NCBI GenBank assembly: GCA_022606135.1 | Contig: JABYQN010000001.1 | Location: 3,162,001 to 3,226,000 of the forward strand | Direction: 5' to 3' | Length of the DNA stretch: 64,000 nt | Source of the DNA: Fomes fomentarius | Lineage: Eukaryota > Basidiomycota > Agaricomycetes > Polyporales > Polyporaceae | Shown here: piece by piece, positions 48,592 through 60,539 of the stretch | Layout: the number at the start of each line of letters is the position of its first letter | Numbering within the stretch: position 1 is the stretch's first letter | Position numbers and translations under genes: made by a program | The notes under the pieces: generated by a model | What the model was told of the DNA's origin: nothing | The model's database searches: none | What the model saw: the letters and a program-made list of their open reading frames with translations, nothing else

Positions 48592-51500
48592 ATGGACACC
48601 TTCGAAAATTTCCAGTACGACTCCGCCTCTTCGTATGGAGGCATAAGCGTTGTAGACGACACCTCTTCCGTCTATACCGCGAATACCACGAGTCAAAGCC
48701 GGGTACCAGTCGACCTGGAGAACCTGTCCATCACCGACGATCGCTCCTTCACCTCCTCCCCCAACGGACAGTCCCATAATTCCCATGGACAGAAGTCTAT
48801 TCGAGGAACAATTGATGAAGATTTTGATGCGGTCTTGGACGACCTCAAGGACGAGGGTCAGGTTAATTTGCCGCCGCACGCATGCAGGTGAGTCAGCTGC
48901 GGCTCCGAACGTGTATGTCACCTTTATGCGCTTTCCTAGTTACTGTGGGATCCATTCGCCAGCCTCCGTGGTGAAGTGTCTCATTTGCTCCAAATGGTTC
49001 TGCAATTCCAGAGGCAACACCTCCGCATCTCACATCGTGAATCATCTCGTGAGAGCGAAACACAAGGAGGTCATCCTGCACAGCGAGAGTCCGCTTGGAG
49101 AGACTATCCCAGAGTGCTATAACTGCGGTAGTAAAAATGTTTTCATGCTTGGATTCATTCCGGCCAAGAGCGACACCGTCGTGGTACTTCTATGCCGGTG
49201 CGTGTCACATTCAAACCATGTGACGCCAGGACCCATGCTAATAATCCCCAGTCAACCGTGTGCTGCGGTATCCAAAGACATCTCGTGGAACCCGGCCCTT
49301 TGGGCTCCTCTCATCGATGATCGTTCGTTCCTATCTTGGCTCGTTAAGCCACCGAGCGAGCAGGAGCAACTCAGATCACGCCAAATCTCCTTCCAGCAGA
49401 TCAACCGGCTCGAAGACCTATGGCGTGAGAATGCCAATGCGACTCTTGACGATCTGGAGAAGCCCGGCGTCGACGACGAGCCTCAACCTGTGATCACTCA
49501 TTACGAAGATGCTTACCAATACCAGAACATCTTTGGTCCACTCGTGAAGATTGAAGCCGACTACGACAAGCGGCTGAAAGAATCGCAGACGCAGACCGAC
49601 ATCACCGTGCGCTGGGATCTCGGTCTTAACCAGAAGCGTGTTGCCTGGTTTTGCTTGCCCAAACTCGAGAGCGGCGAAGTCCGACTTGCTGTTGGCGACG
49701 AGCTTCGACTGAAATACAACGGGACCCTTCACAAACCTTGGGAAGGTGACGGACATGTCATCAAGATACCGAACAGTGTGTTTGATGATTACGTCTACAC
49801 ATGCAGGAAACTGACTATATGCACGCAGATGTCTCGGATGAGATAGGATTGGAGTTAAGGCGGTCGGAAGGTGTGCCTACGGAAATCACGCACGGGTATA
49901 CGGCAGATTTCGTGTGGAAGTCGACCAGCTTTGATAGGATGCAGTTGGCTATGAAGACGTTCGCTGTGGACGAGAAAAGTGTTAGCGGATACATTGTGCG
50001 TTGATTCTTGACCCCCCCCCCCCCCCCCCCCCCCTATGCCCGGGCCTTACTCATGCAATTCTATCCAGTATCACAAGCTCCTGGGCCACGAGCTGGAACC
50101 TCAGATTCTCCGAACTCAGATGCCCAAACGATTTTCAGCACCTGGCCTGCCGGAACTCAACCATTCACAGATGTTTGCCGTCAAGAGCGTTCTTCAGAAA
50201 CCTCTGAGTCTCATTCAAGGTCCGCCGGGTACGGGAAAGACCGTCACATCCGCGTCAATCGTCTATCATCTAGCCAAGATGAACCCCGGCCAGGTCCTCG
50301 TCTGCGCGCCATCCAATGTTGCCGTCGACCAGCTGACAGAGAAGATCCACGCCACCGGACTGAAGGTCGTGCGACTCAGTGCGAAGTCTCGCGAGGCGCT
50401 AGACTCCTCTGTCTCATTCCTCACGTTGCACCAGCAAGTTGCCAACAATACGACACACGTCGAGTTGCAGAAGCTCATTCAGCTCAAGAACGAACAAGGC
50501 GAACTGAGCTCCAATGACGAGCGCAAGTACAAAGCGCTCATAAGGCAGTGCGAGAAGGAGATCCTGGGTGCAGCCGATGTCATATGTTGCACTTGTGTCG
50601 GTGCCGGGGACCCACGCCTCAGCAAGTTGAAGTTCAGAACCGTTCTCATTGATGAGGCTACACAAGCAGCCGAACCTGGTGCGAGGGTTTAACTTCATTT
50701 GTCTTCTCCGTTCGCTAATTGAACCCCACAGAGTGCATGATCCCGTTGGTACTCGGATGCAAGCAAGTGGTTCTCGTCGGAGATCATCAGGTGCGTACGT
50801 TAAACCGAAAGCAAGCCGCGAGGCTGAGGCGTGGCCTTTAGCAACTGGGACCTGTTATCATGAACAAGAAGGCTGCACGCGCAGGCCTGACGCAGTCACT
50901 GTTCGAGCGCCTGGTTGTCCTTTCGAACCGGCCTATTCGTCTGCAAGTGCAATATCGCATGCATCCGTGCCTGTCGGAATTTCCGTCGAACATGTTCTAC
51001 GAGGGCACACTCCAGAACGGTGTTACTGCCCCCGAGCGGCTCAGAAAGAACGTCGACTTTCCGTGGCCTGTCCCGGACACGCCTATGTTCTTCTATCAGA
51101 ACTTGGGCCAGGAAGAGATCTCATCTAGCGGAACGTCATTCCTGAATAGGCGAGTTTTTAATAATGCTCTTACGTATCCGCGTGGTCGGGCTGACGTCTG
51201 TCGGCAGGACCGAAGCGTCTAACGTCGAGAAGATCGTGACCAAGTTCTTCAAATCTGGTGTTGTTCCTAGCCAAATCGGTGTCATCACTCCGTACGAGGG
51301 ACAGCGGTCCTATATCGTCAACTACATGCAGTTCAACGGTTCCCTCAAGAAGGATCTGTATAAGGAGATCGAGGTCGCCAGCGTTGACGCCTTCCAGGGT
51401 CGGGAGAAGGACTACATCATCTTGAGTTGCGTCCGTAGCAACGAGCACCAGGGAATTGGATTCCTGAACGACCCGCGGCGGTTGAACGTCGCGCTAACCC

Positions 51501-52342
51501 GTGCGAAGTACGGCGTCGTTATTCTCGGCAATCCCAAAGTTCTCAGCAAAGTGAGTTCTGGCCTACGTTAACTCCGTCAGCCGTCGTGTCGTACTCATGT
51601 CGTTCGACAGCACCCGTTGTGGCATTACCTACTAACACATTATAAGGAAAAGAACTGCCTCGTGGAAGGGCCGCTCAACAATTTGCAGCCGAGCATGATC
51701 CAGTTCAGCAAGCCCCGTCGCACGCTTGGGAAGGCATTGGACCAATTTCGTCGGCATGAAACAAGTGCGAGGGACTATCTCGGCAACAGCAGCGTGGGCG
51801 ACGGTGCGTAGGCGTATGCTTTGAATAAGTATGCTGACGTCAACTGACTATATGACTTAATTGAAGGGCGGAGATCCGGGACTCCTAGCCGTTTCGATGC
51901 GAGTTTCTACCGGACCCACGATGCGCTGGGCTACATCCCTTCCGACGTCCAATCGCTCCGCTCTCAGGCGACATACTCTTCGGGGCTTCCAATGTTTGCT
52001 GCCGCCGGACCATTCGGGCCGGGTGCACCACGCCAGAATGGCGCGAAACGTAGCACATACGGCAGCTACGCCAGTTCGATAATCTCCCAAGATGCTGGCC
52101 CCGCAGGCACAGACTCCGCCAGCATCGCGGGCAGTGCGGTTGGCGTATCCGATCGCCCTGGCGGAATGGCGTATTCGCAATCTGATAGATTGCAGCGTCG
52201 TTCGTCCTTCTCGTCTACCGCAGGTACTTCGGACATGGGCAGCCTGTCGCAGTTCGATTACAAGTCCCAGGACGACGGAACGGATCTGGACGATATGAAG
52301 TCGCAGTACACCGGCACACAGAGCGGCGTTACCGTCTTCTAG
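48592..52342 (+). CDS. UPF1: Nonsense-mediated decay helicase Upf1
   Basis: ATP-dependent 5'-3' RNA helicase that drives nonsense-mediated mRNA decay. Ten exons (48592-48887, 48940-49197, 49252-49775, 49829-49995, 50069-50678, 50732-50790, 50842-51149, 51208-51550, 51611-51803, 51867-52342) total 3,234 nt, 1,077 residues. The Cys/His-rich domain starts [20 protein letters not shown] and includes [10 protein letters not shown], binding Upf2. The helicase core has Walker [24 protein letters not shown], motif [75 protein letters not shown] and [19 protein letters not shown]. The C-terminal ~180 residues are Ser/Gln-rich and disordered. The seventh intron has a GC donor (AG|GCGAGT) and the fourth carries a C23 run. 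Every junction restores conserved sequence. Confidence 0.96.
50012..50034 (+). repeat. C23 homopolymer in UPF1 intron 4
   Basis: Twenty-three uninterrupted Cs sit in the middle of the 73-nt intron 49996-50068, 34 bases before the acceptor AG. It may extend the polypyrimidine tract. Its exact length is uncertain in any sequencing technology. Confidence 0.95.
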
Positions 52343-53474
52343 TCCACTCATGGAAGCGTCGTCATGCAGACCTGCCGCCACTGAGTCCTGCACTGATGGC
52401 TTGCCCTTCCACGGGTGTGACTGGCCTCCTTTCGGCCCTGCATCCGTCGAGTCTCGACGTCCCCCCTGCTTGCAACTGCTGCAGCGTCGCATCTTGGATT
52501 CGCCCCTGCGCTTTCGTGACGCGTGCATGCCCCGGCGCCGACTGGCCCGCAGCGGTCGTGGCACCAGGGAATCAGACGCGTCGTCCAACACTAGTGGTCC
52601 CACGCTCCTGGTCTTTGACGAGCCGGAGGATGGGCACCGACCCATTTGGTCAGATGTCTGTGTTGAGTTCACTGAAATATGGACAGCCTCTCGCCCGCAT
52701 GACTGCATGAATGGGTATGATCATTGATGCAGTTGGGGAGCTTACCTATCTCAACTCCAGCCCGCCGCCACGTCCGTCTGCTTGGTCTCTGCTCCCGATC
52801 GATCTGTGTTGTGTTCGTGTCTGTGACTCTTGCCGTCTCCGTTCTCGTTGCCGCTCGCTCCGTAGTGTTAGTGATCGGTAGTGCCACTGCGTACGTACTT
52901 CGTCTCTTCTGCTTCTGTTCCCTGCATCGTCTCATGTGTCGTGAATGCCATCGCGTATGCCATCATCAGTCATTCCTCGTCGTGACCCCCGTATCCAATC
53001 CGCTCCTGGTGCATCACGCCTTACGGAACGTCTGCGTCGCCCTGTCGCCCTTCTCAGTCCATCTCTGACAGCGACGATGCGACACACAAGCTTAGACGCA
53101 GACGCAGACGCGAACGAGTGCGTGCGTCCGCGTAACGCATGTGCATCTTCTGCGTATGCTACGTTTGCCTTGTCTGATGTTCCGACGCTCCGAACCTCCG
53201 ACTACCGACTAAGTAAGTGCCTTAACATCAAAAAAGACCAAGACCAAGACCCTGATCGTCCCTCTCGGACCCCGGTCCCCTTACAAGTGGCCGGCGCCCG
53301 AACCTAGTACTTATACTTAATAGTACGTACGTGTTCTCGAGCTCCGAAACCTCGAGCACAATGCCCGATCGCGGTCGAACTGTCGATGTCATATCCGGGA
53401 CGTCGGGCTAACGAATCCATCCATGATGGGGGGCGGATCAGATGCACAATGCACACACGCATAAAACAGGGCAA

Positions 53475-53490
53475 AAGTACTTAAGTACTT
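53475..53490. repeat. 16-bp perfect AT-rich palindrome
   Basis: aagtacttaagtactt reads the same on both strands. It lies in the noncoding spacer and could be a protein-binding dyad or cruciform-prone site. Confidence 0.9.
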
Positions 53491-53704
53491 AATTTTAAAG
53501 ACACAACGGCCGATGGCATCGGCGGATATGATACATGCATTATAATGGATTACCCAGCCGGGGGGGGAGGGGGTTCCTGCGGCGGTTATGTATGATAGGT
53601 AATGGTATATACGTATGTATGTATATGTACACAGAGGGACCATGTACAGGGAAGCAGGTGCGTGGAAGACGGAGGACGGAGGACGATGATTAATTCGCGA
53701 AGGG

Positions 53705-53724
53705 CCCGTCGCCGCGGCGACGGG
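53705..53724. repeat. 20-bp perfect GC-rich palindrome
   Basis: cccgtcgccgcggcgacggg is self-complementary over all 20 bases. Immediately downstream gcggg-acg-cccgc (about 53728-53740) can form a second GC hairpin. Confidence 0.9.
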
Positions 53725-53762
53725 GGGCGGGACGCCCGCGGGGAAGCGACTAGTGACTATAT

Positions 53763-53790
53763 CGACTATCGACTATCGACTATCGACTAT
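53763..53790 (+). repeat. Four tandem copies of a 7-bp unit (cgactat)
   Basis: Four perfect units in a row, preceded by a degenerate copy (gactatat at 53755-53762). A minisatellite-like short array in the same spacer as the palindromes. Confidence 0.9.
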
Positions 53791-54847
53791 GATGGACAGT
53801 AATGTGTGGCCACAGACAGACAGACAGATGTACGTACGGATGTATGATACACATGGTGGATGAGGTACACATAGCGAGGCTAGAGCGGGGAAACGGGGAA
53901 CGGGAGCGGTGACGAGAAGCAAGAGCAAGAGCAAGTGGGCAGGGAGCGGAGAGGAGAGGAGTCAGGGAAGAGGATGGGTGGGGGTAGGTAGGTAGGAGAT
54001 ACAGTTATTGGCTTATGGTAAAATGCTAGTTAAATGATCGAGCACGGGGTGTGTGTGTAGAGTTTACACGCGAGCGCGTGGCGGGTGGCTGGTGGCTGGT
54101 GTGGATAGTGTACATGTACATGTGCATTCGCCCTCCGTTCGTATGTCGGATTCGTATTCGAACTCGTGAGCGTGAGCGTGGTCGTGACGAAATGCGAATA
54201 AATAAGAGAGCGCAACGAGACACAGGAACAGAGCAAAGGAGGGGTGGAGAACTACATTCTGAGAACACTCAACGGAGACCATGGGACTAACGGCCGATGT
54301 GACAGACTGGAACTAAAGGCTGAGGTGAAACGCACCGGTGGAGCCACGACGCCGCACGATATAACCGTGGGTGTCGCATTGCTGCATCGAGCAACGCCTC
54401 GGACTATCGATCTCCACCTCGACTTCGACCTCGGGCGGCAGGCAGGAGGCGGCATAGTGGCGGTCGTGGAGGTGAACGGTTGAACGGTCAACGGCGGAGG
54501 GTGAGAGCTGCGGAGGAATGAAACAGACACTAGGGCACTGGCAGGGCGCAGGCGTCGGCGCAGGCGCACAAGACGATGGCCAGCGGGCTTCCACAGGGCT
54601 AGCGGGCGCGCCATTGTGCCATGACGCCAGCAGGCCAGGGTAGGGTGCCAATGCACACGTACACGACGGACACGGCACACGAGGCGGAGGGCGTGCGGGC
54701 GCGGGAGATGAAAAAGGTGTGACGCGTCCGCACTTTGCACTGCCCCCTTTGTCCCTGTGTCGTGTGTCGTGCATCCTCCCCACCTCCCACCCTCCAGTCT
54801 CTGCCGCTGCCGCGCTGCGGCCCTGCCCCGCTTGGTTCTCGTGCTTC

Positions 54848-56747
54848 TCACGCGGAGTCGTGTGGAGGCGCAGCGGAGCGGTCCTTGTCATGGTCCGCCG
54901 AGGTGCCCACCGAGCCAGAGCCCGAGCCAGAACCTGACGAGGCAGAGTGGGCGCGGGGACCATCAGGCGGCGGTGGCACAAGACGTAAGTGCGAGTGAGA
55001 GTGAGAATGGACCGGAGAATAAGCACGGGTATGCATATGCGTGAGCGTATGAGCGTGTGGATGGGGAGGAGGCTGGATATGAGGCAGAGACCGCGAATGC
55101 GTATGCGACGGACGAGAATGAGAGGGAGACAGTACAGGCGAGTGAGGTGACGACGGTGTGCGCGCAGAGGTCGACGGGCCCGGCTCTAAACCTGGACCCG
55201 CCGGCGCGTGTCGACGATGTGAATACGGAGGTGAGGGGACGCTTCCACGGTGCTGGTGGCCGGGCCTGGCGGCGAGGATGGGCGCAGACGAGGGCCCGGC
55301 GGCGCTTTCGTCTGCGCGCTGTAATTTTTTGGCGGGCTGCCCATACTCTCGCTCGCACTGGAAGGCGTCATCTCGGGGTTGTACGGCGCGGTAAGCCCAG
55401 CAACAGTGAGCGAGTGCCTCCGTCCACGGGTCACGCTCAAACTCGGGGACGCCGGAGTCGGTTTCGGTGGCGAGCGGTCACCTGGATGTTGGGCGCTCGA
55501 CGCCGTACGGCCACTACCGCTCGCTATGGGAGGAGGTGCTCGGTAGGTAACTGTAGGACTGCGCGTCATTCCTGGACCTGGAGGCGGATGTGCGCGGGGG
55601 TAGGGCGGGGGCGGCTCGCGCACAGGCGAGCGGGGCGAAGCAGGGCGCAAAGGATAAGCGGCAGGAGGAGCGCCATACGCTTGGTATGGCGTGATTGCTG
55701 TGCCCTGTATGGGCTCTGGAGGAGGACCGGAAGTCATGGGCATAACGGCGGACATGCTCGCTCGGCGAGAGATGGGCGCAGAGGGCGAGGAAGCCATTGC
55801 CACAGAGGGCCCACTAGCGCCGGTGGTGCGGAGAAGTGCTTCGAGCTCATGGACGCGCTGCTTGAGTTCGTCGAATTCGGCCCTGGATACGTATTTCTCC
55901 CTGGCAACGGCACAATGGCGACATTGTGTCAGTCAGTCAGTTCGGTGCGCGCGGCCGTCAGTGATGTGCAGCGGGCATTGCACCCGCGCGCGAGGGAGTG
56001 GTAAGTACGTACATGGGTTCGATGATGTGCCACTGGCACTTGGACTGCTCGCCGCGGCGGACACAAGGTCCACATGGGTTAGCCCTATATAGTCAAGGTT
56101 GTGTTAATTAATGGGCAGAGACCTGGGCGGAGGCTGCGGAAATGATCCCGAACGAACCTATCGCACTTGATCTTGCGCCGTTTGCACTCTGGAAACCCAA
56201 TCATGCATCATTCCACGGCGGACATGGGGCGCAATAGATTGGAGAAGATAAGCAGAAAAGGGCAAAAAAAGAGTGGTCAGCAGACGAGGAGAGGGGTGGA
56301 GGACGGAAGGAGGAGTGTACCTGTGCAGCTGAGGGCCTGGCGACGCCGCTTCTGCTTCGGCCGTCCGCCCTGGGCTGACTCGGGGTCAGAGTCGTCTGGT
56401 GGGACGTGTCGGACGCCTGGAAAAGTGCGGGGATGGTGAGCGTTCTGGCGTGGTCGAAAGGTGGTGTTCACGAGGGGAAACATACCGAGGGTGCTGGTGG
56501 AGGGGAGAGGGTAAGTAGCACCTTGCTGGGGATAGGAGGAGGTGGATTGTGGTGGCTGTGGAGGAGGGTGCATAGAAGCATGAGCAAGGCCAGGGTGGAG
56601 CTGGTGGATGGGAGGCAAGGTAGTCTGCGAACGGCCGGTGTTAGCGGGGATGGAGGACGGCGGCGGGAAGCGGTCTGGTGAGCTCATGCGGGGCGGGGCC
56701 GGGCGGACCGGAGGGAGGGGAGGGGACTCGTCTGGGTCCGTGTGCAT
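54848..56747 (-). CDS. Zn2Cys6 transcription factor with adjacent coiled coil, one-base frameshift
   Basis: Nuclear regulator. Exons 56747-56486, 56416-56321, 56188-56158, 56084-56013 and 55900-54848; the start ATG at 56747 is the most upstream plausible one. After a Pro-rich N-terminus comes RPKQKRRRQALSC, then across three introns CTECKRRKIKCDR, ANPCGPCVRRGEQSKCQW and HIIEPM, a six-cysteine cluster. It is followed by EKYVSRAEFDELKQRVHELE, a short coiled coil. The rest is Pro/Ser/His-rich, with SPVHSHSHSHLRLVPPPPD and SSGSGSGSGSVGTSADHDKD before HDSA-stop. The coding sum is 1,514 nt, one short: frame is lost at the A6 run (55326-55331 on the plus strand), where one extra A would join MGSPPKK to LQRADESAAGPSSAPILAA and reach the stop at 54848. 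Intron 1 (69 nt) is stopless and a multiple of three, so its retention would also be translatable. Confidence 0.82.
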
Positions 56748-58880
56748 TGGAAGGAGCGAGGACGGAGGAAGAGGCCTGGTGGGGCTGAAATAGCGATGGG
56801 GCGTGGACAGGAACGGAGGCGCGCGGTGGTCATAGAGACGTCAAGTACAATGGGCGGCCCATGGAGACAAGGATATATATGTATTTGTATATGGGGGGGC
56901 GAGTGTGACAAGGACGGGTGTGGACTGGAGGTGGGAGAGGGATTGTGGGTGGAATATGGTCGCAGGCGAAATGGAGGCGGAGGGAGATAAGATGTTATCG
57001 AATGGGCATGGCCGTCCGGGACGCAGAGGACATTCCGTAAGCCGTGTAGGAGGGAGAGAGGGATGATGGGACAACGATGAGATCGGTACAGCTTGCTTGA
57101 CAACGTTGCTCCCGTGATGTGCAGCGGCCGTCTCTCCGGTCAGGGAGCGCTAGCCAGGGTCGCATTCGAGCACGCTCAGACTGTGCAGGGCCGGAACACA
57201 GCAACGAATCCGGAAATCCGACATCCAACGCAGACTCCACAGTGGCCGGCGCTGCCAGTGGCTATATGCGCATGCCCAGGGCCGTCGTGCACACTCGCCT
57301 CGCACTCGCCTCTCGCAGGCCGCGGCCCAAGCTCAAGGCCTGGCGAGGGAGAGGATAGTGCACACGCAGGCTCCGCCAGGATCTGTGACAGCGCGGCCGC
57401 TGTGTTGCAGACGCCGTGGCACTTGTGGCTCGCGGACTGTCTGGCGGAGCATGGCGGACTTGAGAATGCTGTTTGACTGTCGGCTGTCGGGAATGAAATA
57501 ATAAACTTTTGAGTGCTGGAGGTGCAGCAGGGGCGACCCGAGAGGACGGCAGAGACGAGCGAGCGTCCGCGTCCGTGCTATCTCCGTGGGCCTGACCCAT
57601 CGCGGCCGATACGGGCAGAAAACGAGGATGGCGGGGAGAGAAAGGAAGTCGGCCGAGCGCTGGGTGAGCCTGCGGGTGCGGGGCAGGGAGAGATTACGAT
57701 CCAGGAGTGGTAAGCGTGCGCGTGGGGACCTACAAGCGGGCGCAGAACTGGGCGCATATCTCCGTCGTCGACGATCGGCATGCGTTCATGTTGCGTAAGA
57801 GCCCGGGTCTGCGGCCCAACACATGTGTTTGCGCTGGCCGCTCGGTCGTCCATATCGATAATCTCCGTCCGTCTTTCCCTCGCTCCGGCTCTCCTCTCGC
57901 CCTCTGCCCCGCACCCATGATCCGTCCACCACTCGCCACAAGCGCCCGCCCAGTCCCCTCGTACGCACCTCCCAATTTTGGCCATCTTGGCCACTCTCCC
58001 CGCTACAGGCGCCCGTCTTCTCTCCCGCTCTCTCCGCCCGCGCTTCCCATGTCCGCACCCGTCCGCGCCTCCAACACCCACAAATCCGTCTGTCCCCTGC
58101 CACACGCCTATCCCTCTTGCCCCCGCCCATCTCCATATCCGAATCTCACTACTCTCGTCGATCCCCGGATAACACTCCTCATCACCGTCCATCCTCCTCC
58201 CCGAACCTTACTACTCCACTAATCAGATGCCTCGCCCTCCCCCTCATGCTATTCTGCCGTTATTCCCTCTCCCCGGCACACGCTGCTAATTCTGACTCTC
58301 CGTTCCCAGTCCACATGCCACTCCGTGCCCATATTCCATATCCACATCTTCACTATCAGCTTACTGCCGCCCCCCAGGCTGTCCACTGCCCTGCATCCTG
58401 CCCACCTCACTGTTGTTCTATGCGCTCTCCCGAACTCTCCCTCTTCTCATCAATCTTCCCAATTCTTAGAACCATCCGCGCCAGCAGGGAACTCCCCCAC
58501 AGCCCCTCCGCCGTCCTTCCCTGTGCCGCAGCCTCACTGCGATCCCTCAAACCTCAAACGCACGTAGTCAACCCTTGCGTAGTATTCCAATCGTCCTCTA
58601 CATCATTCCACTCCCCGCAATTAAATTGATATAGCCTCTCAACCCACGCGACCGAGACAACCGGACCAACGCCATCTTCCACAATCGATCCGCGGTGCGT
58701 TTTCCACACCCTTTAACCCACCGCTTACCCTTGGACAGTGTCAGAGTAACAATTTCAAGAGTCATGTCTGACTCTTGAGCATGGCAACAGCATGCCTTTG
58801 TCCGAACCACAGACGCGGCCGCCACAGCCTCGCGGCTCGCATGTCACTTTGACGTAGCCGTCTCCGGTCGCGAGGACTTA
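56748..58880. other. Divergent promoter and leader region
   Basis: From the C6 start to about 57.8 kb the plus strand is G/A-rich, then it becomes strongly C/T-rich from about 57840 to 58640. This is the same purine-to-pyrimidine flip seen at 26.45 kb and suggests a second transcription start on the plus strand near 57.8 kb. Open stretches here are by-products of the skew. Confidence 0.35.
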
Positions 58881-60539
58881 GTGCCTGTGCGCCTACCTGC
58901 CTGCCTTGCCCATTCGCATCAACGCTCTCCCTGCTCGCTCGCCGGCCGCCCCTGCTCGACCGCATCACCGCATCTGCCGCCGCGGCGTCACGCGCGTGTC
59001 CCGCCGACGCCATCTTGCCTTTTCCGTGCATGCATTCTCTGCCTCTTTGGAGCGGTGCATGCGATAATGCGCACCTTGGTCCCAAAACTCAAGCCTCAGG
59101 CCCCCGGGCTCGTCTTGGAACGCGAAGCCCTGGGAGCCGCGACACTGCACTCGGGCTGCTGCATCCTACAGTCTACACTCTCCATTAATCCGCCCAGCAC
59201 ACTTCTGCTGCGCGCAGGTACCGGACATCCGATGTCGGATATCGAGGCACGCCCGCCCGTACATTCTAAGGATAAGCCGTCCGCGTCCTCGTCACGGCTT
59301 CAGGGCTCGGGTGACGCGGACAATTGCTATGATGAAACAGCCGACGAGAAACGCCTTCCATTGCGCTTCGCCGCCGTCGCCCGAGTTACCGTCCTTGCCG
59401 ACTCCACCCCTACTCTACATGGCGGTCGACCTGGTCCGCCTCGACCTCCGCAAAGTCCGATTGACGACTGTATCGGGGTGGGGTTTTGCCGCGCAGGTAG
59501 GTATCATGGAGGTCCCTGAATTCTGTTTGTCCTCCGCGGACACGCGACGTGTGCTGACAGATTAGTGACATGCAGCAGTCCGATTCGGACACTGACACTG
59601 GTGACTGACAGCCTGCCGGACGCCGCCGTCGATTTGGGATTGCCTCCGTCGCTGATGCGTACCGTAAGTACCGTCTATCCATTCATCTCCTCGTCCGTTC
59701 ATCTCAGCTGTCCGATGTCGCTGTCTGCGGGTCCAGGGACGACGTCTATCCTCGTCCGACGTCGCTCGATCGCGATAGCCGTGGTTCGATGTCAGTGCTT
59801 ACTGTTTATCCAGATGGCCAGCGCCATCGACCGCGGTTACGCCCGCTGTTCACAGCAGGTCCCTCATCCTGTCTATGTTTTTCCTCAGATTCTCCTCGTC
59901 GGTCCACCGCCCGGCATGGAACATGGGACATGGGACATCACACCATCACAGACCGTACGAGGTTTCTCCATTTCCCTCCACCACCTCTCCGCCCTCCGTC
60001 CATGCCACCTTGATTACACGGCTCATCACCATATCACCACCCAAATCCAGTGCTGTCAGGCTGCCGCTCTACTACAAGCTTCAGTTCGAGGTGCTGCGGT
60101 TGACGAGGCGGGGAACGTCCCTTGGTTCCCAGCTGCCCGTTTGGTGAGTCTCGTCCGTCTGTCTCCGAGGTCGTGGTTTGTATCGGAGTTGAATTCACCC
60201 CCGCCCTCGCCCTCATTCTCATTCTCGCTCTCGCTCCCACCCACTCAGCTCAGCCCCTCAGCCAAACCAAACACAGACGACGACAATGCCGATCCAAGTG
60301 CGCTTGCCGACCGTCGCACCTCGCGCCCGCAGGGATCCAGTGTGTGTTATCTATCGGGGTGCAGCAAATCGCGGCCAACCTGGGCGCGCACAGACCGCAG
60401 ACGATAGCGGGGTTCCTGGTGGCGGGTCTTCCCAGCGCGGGTGCGTGGTTCTCTCACACTTTCGTCGCAGCAAGGACTTCGGACTGTCCGCGTCGGGCAG
60501 AGATGGACCGGGACGGGCAGGTCGACACCAGCCAGTGAC
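58881..60539 (+). other. Weak candidate for an unidentified plus-strand gene
   Basis: Coding-like pieces appear in order: MSDIEARPPVHSKDKPSASS from 59234, SPIRTLTLVTDSLPDAAVDL near 59577 ending at a GTAAGT donor (59661), GNVPWFPAARL ending at a GTGAGT donor (60142), and PTQLSPSAKPNTDDDNADPS near 60240. They follow the pyrimidine-rich tract upstream. I could not connect them in a consistent phase and see no domain. It may be a fast-evolving disordered protein, a gene with sequence errors, or noncoding. Confidence 0.2.

Larger units (their letters stand above)
52343..54847. other. 2.5-kb spacer between convergent UPF1 and C6 regulator
   Basis: Contains the 3' UTRs of two convergent genes and low-complexity DNA: GTAT/GTAC-rich stretches near 53600 and 53820, palindromes at 53475 and 53705, and a 7-bp tandem repeat at 53763. 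Open stretches at 52350-53300 are pyrimidine-rich and without motifs. No gene is supported. Confidence 0.45.

Noticed and set aside
54252..55026. Two overlapping minus-strand open stretches beyond the second C6 regulator
   Set aside because: They are Pro/Arg-rich alternative frames over the C-terminus and 3' UTR. The SPVHSHSHSHLRLV frame continues the regulator better.
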